The notes: generated by a model from the letters alone, not told the origin. Counted from the first letter of the stretch, positions 50,081 to 60,428 are shown. The stretch: DNA of 64,000 nucleotides from Bacteroidota bacterium (GCA_013288685.1 JABDBM010000001.1:62001-126000); one strand, 5' to 3'. A program made the numbers and translations.

Positions 50081-50935
50081 GTGGCTAAAGATACATTTTT
50101 TCGGAAAAAGGAAACCTTAAATGCGGGCGGCAGGCTGATTGATTTAAGCCATCCCAAAGTAATGGGCATTATTAACCTAACGCCAGATTCTTTTTATGCA
50201 GGGAGCCGGAAGCAGGGGATTGATGAAGCACTGATGCAAGCGGGGAAAATGCTGGATGAGGGTGCTGCTTTTTTGGATATCGGCGCTTATTCGTCACGCC
50301 CCGGTGCTGATGATATTTCGGTGCAGGAGGAAATGGACCGTTTGTTGCCGGTTGTTGAAGCCATTGCTTTGAATTTCTCTGACGCGGTTTTGTCTATCGA
50401 TACCTTTCGCGCACAAATAGCCGAAGCAGCCATTGTTGCTGGGGCACATATCATTAATGATATTTCCGGAGGTCAATTAGATGCCGATATGTTTGCCACT
50501 ATTGCCCGCCTGCAGGTTCCTTATATTTTAATGCATACCAAAGGGACCCCGCAAAATATGCAGCAACTGGCGAATTATGAAGATGTTTTTGCGGAGGTAT
50601 ATGATTATTTTGCTGATAAATATCACCAGCTAAAACAGCTTGGCGTACACGATGTGATTATCGATCCCGGTTTTGGCTTTGCTAAAAAGCCGGAGCATAG
50701 CTATGCGCTGATGAGTCGTTTACAGGATTTCGGTGCGTTGCAATTACCCTTATTGACGGGCATATCCCGCAAAAAAATGATTTATGGGTTATTGGGTAAT
50801 ACTGCAGCCGATGCCTTGAATGGCACCACGGTGTTGAATACCATTGCATTAACGAAAGGTAGCAATATATTGCGTGTTCATGATGTAAAGGAAGCAGTAG
50901 AGGCTGTTAAGATTTGGGAGATGTGTCAAGTCTGA
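50081..50935 (+). CDS. folP: Dihydropteroate synthase
   Basis: A 284-residue TIM-barrel enzyme joining the pterin precursor and p-aminobenzoate in folate synthesis; the target of sulfonamides. Motifs: VMGIINLTPDSFYAGSR, GAAFLDIGAYSSRPGA, SIDTFRAQIAEAA, INDISGGQLDADM and LLTGISRKKMIYG. The start is GTG; no in-frame ATG precedes the conserved region. Promoter boxes are obscured by the inverted repeat upstream. It is followed by a short unknown gene. Confidence 0.97.
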   Translation: MAKDTFFRKKETLNAGGRLIDLSHPKVMGIINLTPDSFYAGSRKQGIDEALMQAGKMLDEGAAFLDIGAYSSRPGADDISVQEEMDRLLPVVEAIALNFSDAVLSIDTFRAQIAEAAIVAGAHIINDISGGQLDADMFATIARLQVPYILMHTKGTPQNMQQLANYEDVFAEVYDYFADKYHQLKQLGVHDVIIDPGFGFAKKPEHSYALMSRLQDFGALQLPLLTGISRKKMIYGLLGNTAADALNGTTVLNTIALTKGSNILRVHDVKEAVEAVKIWEMCQV

Positions 50936-51008
50936 AGTCTTGAGTCGAAAGTCTTAAGTTTTTAGAAAGGAACAAACTATCTTGTACCTCAATTATTATT
51001 GAAAAATC

Positions 51009-51215
51009 ATGATTACAATGACAGACACTGAAGTAAAGCAAAAAGGCTTATATGCTTTGCTCAACGCATTAGGCGAGGTAGACGCGGACCGTTTTATTAC
51101 CTTATTAAACAGAGAGCCTTTTGACTACACCATTTGGCAGCGCGACATTTTTGAGAATATGGACGTTAATGAAATAAGTTCAAAAGCTATGGCGCTTAGA
51201 AAGAAAAGTTCATAA
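51009..51215 (+). CDS. Small protein of unknown function
   Basis: A 68-residue protein with the pattern KGLYALLNALGEVDADRFI, then REPFDYTIWQRDIFENMDV and EISSKAMALRK, all short helices. It resembles small solitary Bacteroidota proteins thought to be antitoxin-like, but no toxin frame follows: the next gene is convergent and ends five bases away. Coding status rests on a compact, well-formed helix pattern and the ATG. Confidence 0.6.
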   Translation: MITMTDTEVKQKGLYALLNALGEVDADRFITLLNREPFDYTIWQRDIFENMDVNEISSKAMALRKKSS

Positions 51216-51220
51216 TCTTA

Positions 51221-52255
51221 TTACTTACAAAACTTACTGATATTATCTTTTGCTGGTGCATAACCCAAATTGGCCGCTTTATTCCAGTCGGCGCAAGCGC
51301 CGTCTTTATCGCCCGCATGGTTCCTGGCATCAGCGCGGTTACTGTAAGCTTCTTTATATTCGGGGTACAAATCTATTGCTTCATTAAAGTCTTTTATCGC
51401 ATTTTCATAATCGCCACCAAGGCTTTTCGCCTCACCTATGGCTTCGTATATGTTTGATTTAAATAAGTAGCTGTTTGGTATTTGTGTATCCTTAAAAAGA
51501 GATAGTGCTGCCGTAAAATCTTCAATAGCACTTTTATAATCGCCTATCTTCAATAGCGCGTGTCCCCTGTTCATATAAGTGGCCTGATCGGCTTTTATCG
51601 CGATGGATTGTGTATAGCTGTTAATAGCACCCTTATAATCCTTCATTTCCTGTTTGACAATACCTATGCTATTATAGTATATCCATGTATATTTTTCATC
51701 TAACGAAGCAGCTGATTTATAATCTTGTATGGCGCCTTCATAATCCTTAAGCGTCCATTTGGCGCTGGCCCTGTTGGCATAGGCATTGATGTTTTTAGGG
51801 GCGAGCGATATGACTTCGGTATTATCCTGAATTGATCCTGCGTAGTCCTTTAAGTTGTATTTAGCGTTAGCCCTTCGCTGAAAAGCAATCGGGCTGTTGG
51901 GTTCCAATGCTATCCATTGATCATAATCAGCAATGGCAGCCTTTTTATCAAGCGCTGACAGATTGATAAATGCGCGTTCGTTATATGCGTTAACATCTTT
52001 CGGGTTTATAACAAGCGCATCTGTAAGGTCGGCTACGGCGCCTTTATAATTACCCTGGAGGTCCTTTGCCTTTGCTCTTTTATGATAGGCATCTGCATAT
52101 TTGGGGTTTAGCGATATAGCCTGGCTGAAGTATTCTTCAGCTTCGCGGTATTTGGCGCTGTCCAATTTTTGGTTCCCAAGTTTAAAATACTTTTTCGCTG
52201 TTTGGGAAAAGGTTAATGCAGGGAAAAGCAGGATTAGGATTAATAGATTTTTCAT
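51221..52255 (-). CDS. Exported tetratricopeptide-repeat protein
   Basis: A 344-residue protein with a signal peptide (about 1-18, LLFPALTFSQ) followed by eight or nine TPR units that fill the whole length, each with the A/Y/A spacing seen in AISLNPKYADAYHKRAKAK (partly quoted). The ATG at 52255 is used; a GTG two codons upstream also exists. TPR proteins of this type serve as scaffolds in the periplasm or outer membrane; no partner is indicated by the neighbours. A last motif, GDKDGACADWNKAANLG, is a Sel1-like final repeat. Confidence 0.85.
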   Translation of the reverse strand: MKNLLILILLFPALTFSQTAKKYFKLGNQKLDSAKYREAEEYFSQAISLNPKYADAYHKRAKAKDLQGNYKGAVADLTDALVINPKDVNAYNERAFINLSALDKKAAIADYDQWIALEPNSPIAFQRRANAKYNLKDYAGSIQDNTEVISLAPKNINAYANRASAKWTLKDYEGAIQDYKSAASLDEKYTWIYYNSIGIVKQEMKDYKGAINSYTQSIAIKADQATYMNRGHALLKIGDYKSAIEDFTAALSLFKDTQIPNSYLFKSNIYEAIGEAKSLGGDYENAIKDFNEAIDLYPEYKEAYSNRADARNHAGDKDGACADWNKAANLGYAPAKDNISKFCK

Positions 52256-52316
52256 TGGCACAATTTAATGGCTTCCTTCAAAAATACAAATAATAGAACG
52301 ATACTGGTTATCAACG

Positions 52317-53837
52317 TTATCCCACCAATTCCATCATCTTTAAAATGCTATCTACATATTCGCGGTTGTTGGCCAGGCGCGGTACTTTATGCTGATTACC
52401 TAACTTACCTTTGCCCTTCATCCAGTTAAAGAAAGTTCCTTGCGGGGCCTTTCGTACTATTGGGCGGCGCAGGGCCATATCTTTAAAGCGCTTGGCATCA
52501 TAGTCGGAATTGATACGGCGCAGGGTTTGGTCCATAATGTCAACAAAACGCTCAAATTCGGCGGGCTTTTTTTCAAATTCAATAATCCATTCGTGGGCAC
52601 CACATTCGTCGCCGTTAAAGTATACCGGGGCAGCTGTATAGTCGCGAATGATTGCGCCGGTTTGCTGACAGGCTTCATCAAGGGCTCGCTCGGCATTATC
52701 AATAATCAGTTCTTCGCCAAAGGCATTGATAAAGTGTTTGGTGCGACCTGTTACCTGTATCCTGAAAGGCGATAATGAGGTAAACCTTACGGTATCGCCA
52801 ATTAAATAGCGCCAAAGCCCGGCATTAGTGCTGATGATGGGGGCATAGTTTTTACCGAGTTCCACTTCATCCAATATCAGAGTTTTGGGGCTTTCATCGT
52901 GCAAGTTTTCCAGGGGTAAAAACTCGTAGAAGATGCCATAATCAAGCATCAGTAACATCTCTCCTGGTTCCTTTGTATCCTGTATTCCAAAAAAACCTTC
53001 GGAGGCGTTGTAGTTTTCCAGGTAATACATATCCTCATTCGGGATCAGTTTTTTAAACTGCTCGCGGTAGGGCGTAAAGTTTACCGCACCATGAAAATAC
53101 ATCTCGAGGTTGGGCCAAACTTCCAGCAGGTTTTTTTTGCCGGTTATTTCCAGTATGCGTTTAAACAACAGTATATTCCAGGTGGGTACGCCGCTCAGAC
53201 TGGTTACGTTAACATCCTTAGTGGCGTAAGCCATGCGTTCAATTTTTTCTTCAAAATCGTCCAGCAGGGCTATGTCGAGGTGCGGTGTACGGTGAAACTC
53301 GGCCCAAAGGGGGAGGTTTTTCATCAGCACAGCCGACAAATCGCCAAAGGAAGTATCAGGATGAAACTCGCTTACCTGCTGACTGCCGCCCAGGGTCAAA
53401 ATCTTCCCGGTAAACATACGGGCATTGGGTACGTTATTAAAGTAGATGGTGAGCAAATCCTTGCCGCCTTTAAAATGGCATTCCTCCAGCGCTTCCTCGC
53501 TTACGGGGATATACTTACTGCGGTCGCTCGTGGTGCCCGATGATTTTGCAAACCAGCGGATTTCCGATGGCCAAAGCACATTTTGTTCGCCCCGCAGCAT
53601 GCGCTCGATATAGGGTTTTAGCGTATCGTAAGTTTGTATGGGTACCCGTTCTTTAAACTGGGCCAAATGGGTAATGCTTTTAAATCCATATTTTTTGCCC
53701 CACTCGGTGTTTTCAGCCGATGATATTAACTGTTCAAACCATTCTTCCTGTACCTCGTTAGGATATTTCATAAAAAGCTCTATCTGGTGAATACGCTTTT
53801 TCATGAACCAGGTAAATACCGAGTTAAAAATCTCCAT
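52317..53837 (-). CDS. GH3 auxin-responsive-promoter family protein (acyl-adenylating enzyme)
   Basis: A 506-residue protein matching the GH3 family of acyl-acid amido synthetases, which adenylate a carboxylic acid. The nucleotide-binding stretch SSGTTSDRSKYIPVS lies near residues 104-118; YNASEGFFGIQ and the LWRYLIGDTVRFTSL segment are conserved, and FINAFGEELIIDNAE follows in the C-terminal lobe. Bacterial GH3 substrates are not settled. The gene lies 12 bases downstream of lptB on the same strand, so it may be expressed with it. Confidence 0.92.
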   Translation of the reverse strand: MEIFNSVFTWFMKKRIHQIELFMKYPNEVQEEWFEQLISSAENTEWGKKYGFKSITHLAQFKERVPIQTYDTLKPYIERMLRGEQNVLWPSEIRWFAKSSGTTSDRSKYIPVSEEALEECHFKGGKDLLTIYFNNVPNARMFTGKILTLGGSQQVSEFHPDTSFGDLSAVLMKNLPLWAEFHRTPHLDIALLDDFEEKIERMAYATKDVNVTSLSGVPTWNILLFKRILEITGKKNLLEVWPNLEMYFHGAVNFTPYREQFKKLIPNEDMYYLENYNASEGFFGIQDTKEPGEMLLMLDYGIFYEFLPLENLHDESPKTLILDEVELGKNYAPIISTNAGLWRYLIGDTVRFTSLSPFRIQVTGRTKHFINAFGEELIIDNAERALDEACQQTGAIIRDYTAAPVYFNGDECGAHEWIIEFEKKPAEFERFVDIMDQTLRRINSDYDAKRFKDMALRRPIVRKAPQGTFFNWMKGKGKLGNQHKVPRLANNREYVDSILKMMELVG

Positions 53838-53849
53838 AGGCTATCGCGA

Positions 53850-54608
53850 TTAAAATCCGCCTGTAGTTGGAGGCGGAAATACTTTTCTTTTCAAAACAAA
53901 ATTTGCACCCAGGTAAACCTTGCGCACCATCTCATTTGCCGCCAGCACTTCGGGTTCGCCCGATTCTAATATTTTACCCTCAAAAAGCAGGTAGGCCCGG
54001 TCGGTTATCGAAAGGGTCTCCTGCACATTATGGTCGGTTATTAATATACCTATGTTTCGGTGTTTTAACTTGGCCACCATGGCCTGTATTTCTTCAACCG
54101 CAATTGGATCGACACCCGCAAAAGGTTCATCCAATAATATAAAGTTTGGTTCGGCCGCCAGGGCCCGGGCAATTTCGGTACGCCGGCGCTCGCCACCCGA
54201 TAGCAGATCACCACGGTTGCGACGCACCTTGTGCAAGCTAAATTCGTCTATCAGTTGTTCCAGTTTGTCCTGCTGCCGGGCTTTTGGCATATTGCCCATT
54301 TCCAGCACTGCCTTTATATTATCCTCAACCGAAAGTTTCCGAAAAACCGAAGCCTCCTGCGCCAGGTAGCCAATCCCCTTTTGCGCGCGGCGGTACATCG
54401 GGTCGTTAGTGATGTCTTTATCATCCAAAAAAATAGTGCCTTCGTTTGGTTTTATCAGGCCCACAATCATATAAAACGAAGTAGTTTTCCCGGCGCCGTT
54501 AGGGCCAAGCAAACCTACAATTTCGCCTTGCGCTACGTTGAAAGACACATCGTTTACAACGGTACGCTGTTTATATTTTTTTAATAAATTTTCTGCCCGA
54601 AGGATCAT
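53850..54608 (-). CDS. lptB: LPS export ABC transporter ATP-binding protein LptB
   Basis: A 252-residue cytosolic ATPase that powers extraction of lipopolysaccharide from the inner membrane (LptB2FG). Walker A is [12 protein letters not shown], the signature [15 protein letters not shown] and Walker [14 protein letters not shown]; the [13 protein letters not shown] and [17 protein letters not shown] segments are LptB-specific. Length is normal. It heads a unit with the GH3 gene. A GATTACAGTGATT repeat block precedes it. Confidence 0.96.
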   Translation of the reverse strand: MILRAENLLKKYKQRTVVNDVSFNVAQGEIVGLLGPNGAGKTTSFYMIVGLIKPNEGTIFLDDKDITNDPMYRRAQKGIGYLAQEASVFRKLSVEDNIKAVLEMGNMPKARQQDKLEQLIDEFSLHKVRRNRGDLLSGGERRRTEIARALAAEPNFILLDEPFAGVDPIAVEEIQAMVAKLKHRNIGILITDHNVQETLSITDRAYLLFEGKILESGEPEVLAANEMVRKVYLGANFVLKRKVFPPPTTGGF

Positions 54609-54614
54609 TTATTT

Positions 54615-54650
54615 GGGGATTACAGTGATTAAATTTTGATTACAGTGATT
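54615..54650. repeat. Dispersed GATTACAGTGATT element
   Basis: GGGGATTACAGTGATT is followed by a second GATTACAGTGATT. The reverse complement of 5498-5535 is almost the same over this span. More degenerate copies continue to about 54715 (GATTACATTGATT, GATTACGCAGATT). Confidence 0.75.
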
Positions 54651-54762
54651 ATTTTTTTTGATTACATTGATTTTTGATCACAGATTTACGCTGATTTCTT
54701 TGATTACGCAGATTGCCTTTGTTAGCCATCTTTTACCTTTCAGCTTTATCCTCTACTTTAGG

Positions 54763-54795
54763 CTATGAACTATGAACCATCAGCTATGAACTCCC
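54763..54795. repeat. CTATGAACTATGAACC repeat block
   Basis: It matches 45334-45366 at 28 of 33 positions and touches the recJ stop codon. A shorter relative, CTATGAACCATGAACTA, is at about 47712-47728. Confidence 0.6.
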
Positions 54796-56498
54796 TAATC
54801 ACTAAATCTCATTCCTTTTATATTCAATTGTATCGATCTCCGCTCTTGCCATACGTTTTCTTCTATAGAATAACAAATGTCAAAAGGTACATCTTTTTTT
54901 ATTTTAGATAACTGTTCGCCCTGGTTAAAAGCTATTGCCGCAAAACCCGGCGAACCTTCCTGTATTACGGTCATCTTAACATGGCTTTCGCCAACCAGAC
55001 CGGCAATGCCGCTAACATACACATTTTTGCTAAGGAAAACAGGCGCCATATTCTCGGGACCGAAGGGTGCAAATTGGTTCAATACGCGGAAAAATTTGGG
55101 TTCTATCTGGCTTAAACGTAATTCGGCGTCAATTTGTATCTGTTGTATTAATTGTTCGGGTTTTATACTTGCCGATACTACTTCTTCAAATCTGTCGGCA
55201 AATGCTTCCACGTTTTCCGGATGCATGGTGAGCCCCGCCGCATATTTATGGCCGCCAAATTGAATCAGCAAATCGCTGCATCCGCACAGCGCTTCGTACA
55301 AATCAAATCCGACGACTGAACGCGCCGAACCGGCCACATGTCCGTTTGAACGCGTAAGCACGATAGTAGGCCGGTAATACTTCTCGGTTAGCCGCGATGC
55401 TACAATCCCGATAACACCTTTATGCCAGTTCTCGCTATATACAACGGTCGATTTACGGCTTATTAATGCTTCATCATTATCAATGATACTTAGCGCCTCG
55501 TCGGTGATATGCAAATCGTGGCCCTTGCGCTCAGTATTGCGTACGTTTATCATCTGGCTTTTTTCTTTGGCCACATCGGTATTATCCGTAATCAGCAACT
55601 CAACAGCATGTTTGGCATCATCAATGCGCCCGGCGGCATTAATGCGCGGACCTAATGAAAAAACAACATCCGATATGGTGTAGTTGGTTGTTTTACCAGC
55701 CACTTCCATCAGCGTTTTTACGCCTATACAGGGATTACTATTTATTTTTTGTACCCCGAGGTGGGCCAGTACCCGGTTTTCGCCGGTGATGTGCACAATA
55801 TCGCAGGCTATGCTGATGGCGGCTAAATCATAATAGCAGCTCACTTCCTCAAACGGAATGTCATTTTTTTCGGCATAAGCCTGTATCAGCTTAAAGCCGA
55901 TGCCACAGCCCGAAAGTTCTTTATAAGGATAATCACAGTCCTGACGTTTAGGATCCAATACCGCTACCGCCGCAGGCAATTCATCCCCTGGCAAGTGGTG
56001 GTCACAAATGATGTAATCAATGCCTTTGGTATTGGCGTAAGCAATTTTATCAACCGATTTTATTCCGCAGTCCAGCGCTATAATCAGGCTAAAGCCGTTT
56101 GCTGCTGCATAGTCAATGCTTAGCGTGGATATGCCATAGCCTTCTTTGTATCGGTCGGGGATATAATATTCCAGGTTATCGCAATAGTTTTTAAAGAAAC
56201 CGTAAACTACCGAAACTGCGGTGGTGCCGTCAACATCATAATCACCATATATCAATATTTTTTCGCCGGTGGCAATGGCAGTTTCTATACGCAAAATGGC
56301 TTTTTCCATATCAGCCATCAGGAAGGGATCGTGCAGGTGACGCTCGTCGGGCCGAAAAAACAGGCGGGCTTCTTCGTAGGATTTAATTCCTCTGTGTATC
56401 AGTAGGCTGCTTAAAACGGTATCGATATTGAGGGCGGCGGCTAATGCTTGTATTTCTTGTTCATCGGCATTATCCCTTATTGCCCACCGTTTATTCAT
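54795..56498 (-). CDS. recJ: Single-stranded-DNA-specific exonuclease RecJ
   Basis: A 567-residue DHH-family 5'-3' nuclease of recombination and repair. Motif I is IYGDYDVDGTTAVS, the DHH motif ICDHHLPGDE, and LDCGIKSVDK supplies another Asp. DHHA1 follows with GHKYAAGLTM. The chosen ATG at 56498 (MNKRW) gives the usual N-terminus WAIRDNADEQEIQ; the longer frame to 56552 would overlap the divergent metallo-hydrolase gene. Confidence 0.95.
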   Translation of the reverse strand: MNKRWAIRDNADEQEIQALAAALNIDTVLSSLLIHRGIKSYEEARLFFRPDERHLHDPFLMADMEKAILRIETAIATGEKILIYGDYDVDGTTAVSVVYGFFKNYCDNLEYYIPDRYKEGYGISTLSIDYAAANGFSLIIALDCGIKSVDKIAYANTKGIDYIICDHHLPGDELPAAVAVLDPKRQDCDYPYKELSGCGIGFKLIQAYAEKNDIPFEEVSCYYDLAAISIACDIVHITGENRVLAHLGVQKINSNPCIGVKTLMEVAGKTTNYTISDVVFSLGPRINAAGRIDDAKHAVELLITDNTDVAKEKSQMINVRNTERKGHDLHITDEALSIIDNDEALISRKSTVVYSENWHKGVIGIVASRLTEKYYRPTIVLTRSNGHVAGSARSVVGFDLYEALCGCSDLLIQFGGHKYAAGLTMHPENVEAFADRFEEVVSASIKPEQLIQQIQIDAELRLSQIEPKFFRVLNQFAPFGPENMAPVFLSKNVYVSGIAGLVGESHVKMTVIQEGSPGFAAIAFNQGEQLSKIKKDVPFDICYSIEENVWQERRSIQLNIKGMRFSD

Positions 56499-56538
56499 AT
56501 CTTTGTGTTTAAAAAAAGTAAAGATAAGGCAAATATAA

Positions 56539-57309
56539 ATGAAAATATTCACCCTCGGCGAAGGCTCTTACTCTGTTGATGCCACTAAAAAATTTATTCC
56601 CTTTAACCCCGAAACTGATAACTTCAGGGAGCGGCCGGCATCCTTATTTATTCACGTAAATCCTTTTCTGATAAAAACAGACACCGACCTGATTGTGCTG
56701 GATACCGGGCTTGGCTATAAAGATACCCGCGACGAATTGATTATACATCAGCATATCCGCAACGCAGGTTTCGATCCGGATGACGTAACTTTGGTTTTAA
56801 TGTCGCACCTGCATTACGATCATTCGGGTGGCTTGGTAGTTGAGCATAGTGGCAAACTAAATCCCAGTTTCCCTAATGCCGAACATGTAATTCAGCAAAA
56901 AGAGTGGGAGACAGGCCTTTCGGGTAAATCGTCATCTTATCATAAAGAAATTTTTGAGGCATTAAATGGTGCAGTGAAATTAACGTTGGTTGATGGCTCG
57001 GGCGAATTCAGATCGGGCATCAGGTACGAACTGTCTGGCGGTCACTCGCCGTTTCACCAGGTGTTTTGGATGGAAATTGAAGGAACCAAATGCTTTTTTG
57101 GTGGCGATGAACTGCCGGAACCTGAACAACTGATCCGTAAGTTTGTGGCCAAGTATGATTATGATGGCCGTAAGGCAATGCAATTGCGCGAAGAATATGG
57201 TAAAAAAGCGGCCGAAGAAGGCTGGACCTGTTTATTTTATCATGCTAAATCTTTGGCAGTGGGTAACGTAAGTTACCAGGATGATCATTTTAAGATAGAT
57301 CCTGCTTAA
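56539..57309 (+). CDS. MBL-fold metallo-hydrolase
   Basis: A 256-residue metallo-beta-lactamase-fold enzyme without signal peptide. The metal motif HLHYDHSGG is complete, later ligands lie in SGGHSPFHQ and FFGGDELPEP, and the final histidine in YHAKSLAVG. Members hydrolyse lactones, thioesters, phosphodiesters and others; the substrate is not evident. Its stop codon overlaps that of the convergent response-regulator gene by four bases within TTAA. Confidence 0.88.
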   Translation: MKIFTLGEGSYSVDATKKFIPFNPETDNFRERPASLFIHVNPFLIKTDTDLIVLDTGLGYKDTRDELIIHQHIRNAGFDPDDVTLVLMSHLHYDHSGGLVVEHSGKLNPSFPNAEHVIQQKEWETGLSGKSSSYHKEIFEALNGAVKLTLVDGSGEFRSGIRYELSGGHSPFHQVFWMEIEGTKCFFGGDELPEPEQLIRKFVAKYDYDGRKAMQLREEYGKKAAEEGWTCLFYHAKSLAVGNVSYQDDHFKIDPA

Positions 57310-57725
57310 GCAGGATCTTCAACTTTAAAAAGTTCTTTTATTTTTTCCACATTTAGTGGTTTCGAGATAAAATCTTTTACCAGCGGGTATGATCGGGCTT
57401 TATTGATGTCATTGCTGAATACCGAGGACGAAATGATAAAAATTTTGCATTTGCCGGCCGGGTCAATATTTAAACGTTTGTATTCGTCTAAAAACTCCCA
57501 TCCGTTCATAATAGGCATGTTTATATCCAGTAAAATATAATCGGGTAATTTTTCGGGGTCCTTGCGTTGTATCTCCACCAGCTGATCAATAGCAAACTTA
57601 CCGTTAAGGCAGGCCATTATCTCAGTATTTAATAAAGCTTTCTTTATTAATTTTATTGAAATGAAGTTGTTTATTTCATCATCATCAACGAGTAACACAC
57701 TTACGGATCTGCTATTAAAGTTCAT
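57306..57725 (-). CDS. Stand-alone response regulator receiver protein
   Basis: A 139-residue REC domain without output domain. The acidic pocket is LLVDDDEINNF, the phospho-acceptor Asp lies in YILLDINMPIMNGWEF, and the switch region is IFIISSSVFSNDIN with conserved Ser. The lysine of the family is in VKDFISKPLN. Such single-domain regulators serve as phosphate carriers or control partner proteins directly. No kinase is adjacent. Confidence 0.93.
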   Translation of the reverse strand: MNFNSRSVSVLLVDDDEINNFISIKLIKKALLNTEIMACLNGKFAIDQLVEIQRKDPEKLPDYILLDINMPIMNGWEFLDEYKRLNIDPAGKCKIFIISSSVFSNDINKARSYPLVKDFISKPLNVEKIKELFKVEDPA

Positions 57726-57946
57726 ATATCAATCTATTCTGATATTGCTTTATACGGTACAAAAATTTAAAAGGTTATGCCTTTTATGAATAGCACACAG
57801 ATAAATCAGTTAATAGTATCCGGGGGTAACGCACTATTAATATCATTTAATTCATCCTTAGCTATTGTGCAATAATAATCAATCGGTTATTTAATTGGTT
57901 AATATTGATTAAAATTAATATTTTAGACTGAACAATGCAACTTATC

Positions 57947-60373
57947 ATGAAAAAAATTCATTTGCTCTTTTTCTTTCTCGTTACCGCCTTTCAATTTGCC
58001 TATAGCCAAAAATCAGATGATTTTGAGTTAAAAACTCATGGATTAAGCAAATATACAGGGTATTACAGTTTTTACTGGGACGAAAAAACAGGGCGCATAT
58101 TGTTAGAAATTGATAAATTCAATACCGAATTTCTATATGTTAACTCCCTTCCGGCCGGCGTTGGATCAAATGACCTGGGGTTGGACCGCGGACAAATAGG
58201 GGATAGCCGTATTGTAAAGTTTATTAAATCGGGGCCAAAAATTCTTCTGGTGCAGCCCAATTATGCATACCGGGCAGTAAGTAACAATGCTGATGAACGA
58301 AAATCGGTAGAGGAAGCTTTTGCGCAATCGGTTATTTGGGGTTTTAAAGCCGAGGCGCAGGACAGCAGCAGGGTCTTAATTGATTTTACGCCTTTTTTGC
58401 TGCGTGATGCTCATGGCATTGCCGACAGATTAGGCGCTGCCAACCAGGGGAATTATAACCTTGATGAAACACGGTCGGCCGTTTACCTGCCTAACACCAA
58501 GAGTTTCCCCGATAATTCGGAGTTTGAGGCCACTATTACCCTAACCGGGAAGGCTAAGGGGGCCGAAATTAGTTCGGTAACGCCCGACCCAAATGCGGTA
58601 ACGGTGCGGATGCATCACTCATTTATTAAATTACCCGATGATAATTATAAACCGCGATTATTTGATCCGCGGTCGGGGTTTTATGATAACGCATATATGG
58701 ATTATGCCACACCGATAGACCAGCCTATTGTAAAACATTTTATAACACGCCACCGCCTGCAAAAGAAGGACCCATCGGCTGCGATGAGCGAACCGGTAAA
58801 ACCCATCATTTATTATGTTGACCGCGGCGCACCCGAGCCTGTTCGCACTGCCCTGTTGGAAGGTGCAGCATGGTGGAACCAGGCTTTTGAGGCAGCCGGT
58901 TATAAAAATGCTTTCCAGGTAAAACTATTGCCCGAGGATGCCGACCCGATGGACATCAGGTATAATATTATACAATGGGTACATCGCTCAACCAGGGGAT
59001 GGAGTTATGGTATGTCAATTGTTGACCCACGCACCGGCGAGATTATTAAAGGCCAGGTTTCATTAGGCTCCCTGCGCGACAGGCAGGATTTTTTAATTGC
59101 CGAAGGCTTTTTACAACCTTATGAAGATGGAAAACCAGTTAGCGATGGTATGATGAAATTAGCCATTGCCCGTTTGCATCAGCTTGCAGCACACGAGGTT
59201 GGGCATACTTTGGGTATGCAGCATAATTTTGCCTCCAGCGTAAATAACCGCGCTTCGGTAATGGATTACCCACCACCGTTTGCCGGATTGAAGGCTGACG
59301 GTACGATTGATCTGTCTAACGCCTACACCACCTCCATTGGTGGCTGGGATAAACGGGCCGTCCTTTATGCCTACCAGGATTTTGCGCCAGGTACCGACGA
59401 AAATGCGGCATTAAAGAACATTATGGCCGAAACGCTGAAACAAGGCTTTTTATATATTACCGACGAAGACGCCCGGCCCGAGGGGGGCGCTCACCCGCTG
59501 GCCCACTTATGGGATAACGGTACCAATGCAGCCGATGAGCTAAACCGGCTGATGGTGATCCGCAAGCACATACTGGATAATTTCTCGGAAAAGGCCATAA
59601 GGCAGGATGCACCGATGGCTACGCTGGAGGAAGTTTTGGTGCCTATGTACCTGCTGCAACGTTACCAGGTGGAGGCGGCGTCAAAAATGTTAGGCGGACT
59701 ATATTATACCTATGCGGTAAAGAACGACGGACAGGTGACAACCAAATTTATCCCCCCAGCCGAGCAATGGAAGGCGTTTAACGCGCTGATGACCACCATC
59801 AGCCCGGAAGCGTTGGCGCTGCCCGAAAAGCTGATTGAAAAAATACCTCCCCGGCCCGATGGTTATCCGCGCACAAGGGAAATGTTTAAATCGCGCACAG
59901 GTTTAACTTTTGATCCATTAGGCGCTGCTGAATCCGCAGCAGGCACCACGTTGGCCTTTATGCTGCAGCCACAACGGGCAGCACGGTTGGTTGAATACCG
60001 GGCACGTGACAGCAGCCAGCCCGGCTTGATAGCGGTGTTGGATAAGTTGATAGCCCAAACCTGGAAAACTCCGCAGCTACCCGGTTACAAAGGCGAGATA
60101 TCTCGTACTGTTAATAACCTGGTTTTAAAACAACTACTGATATTGGCCGCAAATTCGCAGGCTACTGAGAACGTAAGAGGTATTGCATTAATGGAAATTG
60201 ATAGTTTAAAAAAGTGGATGAACAGCGCGGTTAAATCGTCGACCGAAAATCAAAGAGCTAATTTGCTATTTGGCTTATCGCAAATTGAAGCTTTTGAGAA
60301 AAACCCGGATCAATTTAAACCTGCACCTGAATTAAATATGCCTGATGGCAGTCCGATTGGGAGTGATGAATAA
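57947..60373 (+). CDS. Exported zinc-dependent metalloprotease (DUF5117-type)
   Basis: An 808-residue exported protein with a signal peptide (about 1-20, FQFAYSQKSD). An N-terminal beta-rich domain (DUF5118/5117-like) precedes the catalytic domain. The zinc site is the metzincin-like HEVGHTLGMQHN, starting near residue 416, followed by a Met-turn candidate ASVMDYPPP. The C-terminal 300 residues are helical with no named motif. The ATG at 57947 (MKKIHLL) is preferred to 57935 because it begins the signal peptide. These proteases are common in Bacteroidota; physiological targets are not known. It is the last plus-strand gene before a terminator shared with the lipoprotein gene. Confidence 0.88.
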   Translation: MKKIHLLFFFLVTAFQFAYSQKSDDFELKTHGLSKYTGYYSFYWDEKTGRILLEIDKFNTEFLYVNSLPAGVGSNDLGLDRGQIGDSRIVKFIKSGPKILLVQPNYAYRAVSNNADERKSVEEAFAQSVIWGFKAEAQDSSRVLIDFTPFLLRDAHGIADRLGAANQGNYNLDETRSAVYLPNTKSFPDNSEFEATITLTGKAKGAEISSVTPDPNAVTVRMHHSFIKLPDDNYKPRLFDPRSGFYDNAYMDYATPIDQPIVKHFITRHRLQKKDPSAAMSEPVKPIIYYVDRGAPEPVRTALLEGAAWWNQAFEAAGYKNAFQVKLLPEDADPMDIRYNIIQWVHRSTRGWSYGMSIVDPRTGEIIKGQVSLGSLRDRQDFLIAEGFLQPYEDGKPVSDGMMKLAIARLHQLAAHEVGHTLGMQHNFASSVNNRASVMDYPPPFAGLKADGTIDLSNAYTTSIGGWDKRAVLYAYQDFAPGTDENAALKNIMAETLKQGFLYITDEDARPEGGAHPLAHLWDNGTNAADELNRLMVIRKHILDNFSEKAIRQDAPMATLEEVLVPMYLLQRYQVEAASKMLGGLYYTYAVKNDGQVTTKFIPPAEQWKAFNALMTTISPEALALPEKLIEKIPPRPDGYPRTREMFKSRTGLTFDPLGAAESAAGTTLAFMLQPQRAARLVEYRARDSSQPGLIAVLDKLIAQTWKTPQLPGYKGEISRTVNNLVLKQLLILAANSQATENVRGIALMEIDSLKKWMNSAVKSSTENQRANLLFGLSQIEAFEKNPDQFKPAPELNMPDGSPIGSDE

Positions 60374-60387
60374 ATGATCATATCGCT

Positions 60388-60425
60388 TAAGCCTTACGAA
60401 GTAATTAAAACATCGTAAGGTTTAA
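60388..60425. terminator. Terminator hairpin between convergent genes
   Basis: TTAAGCCTTACGA and TCGTAAGGTTTAA form a stem of about 12 bp around a 13-base loop, 14 bases after the protease stop codon. A T-rich run (TTTAATTTTTA) follows on the plus strand; it can serve both genes. Confidence 0.65.
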
Positions 60426-60428
60426 TTT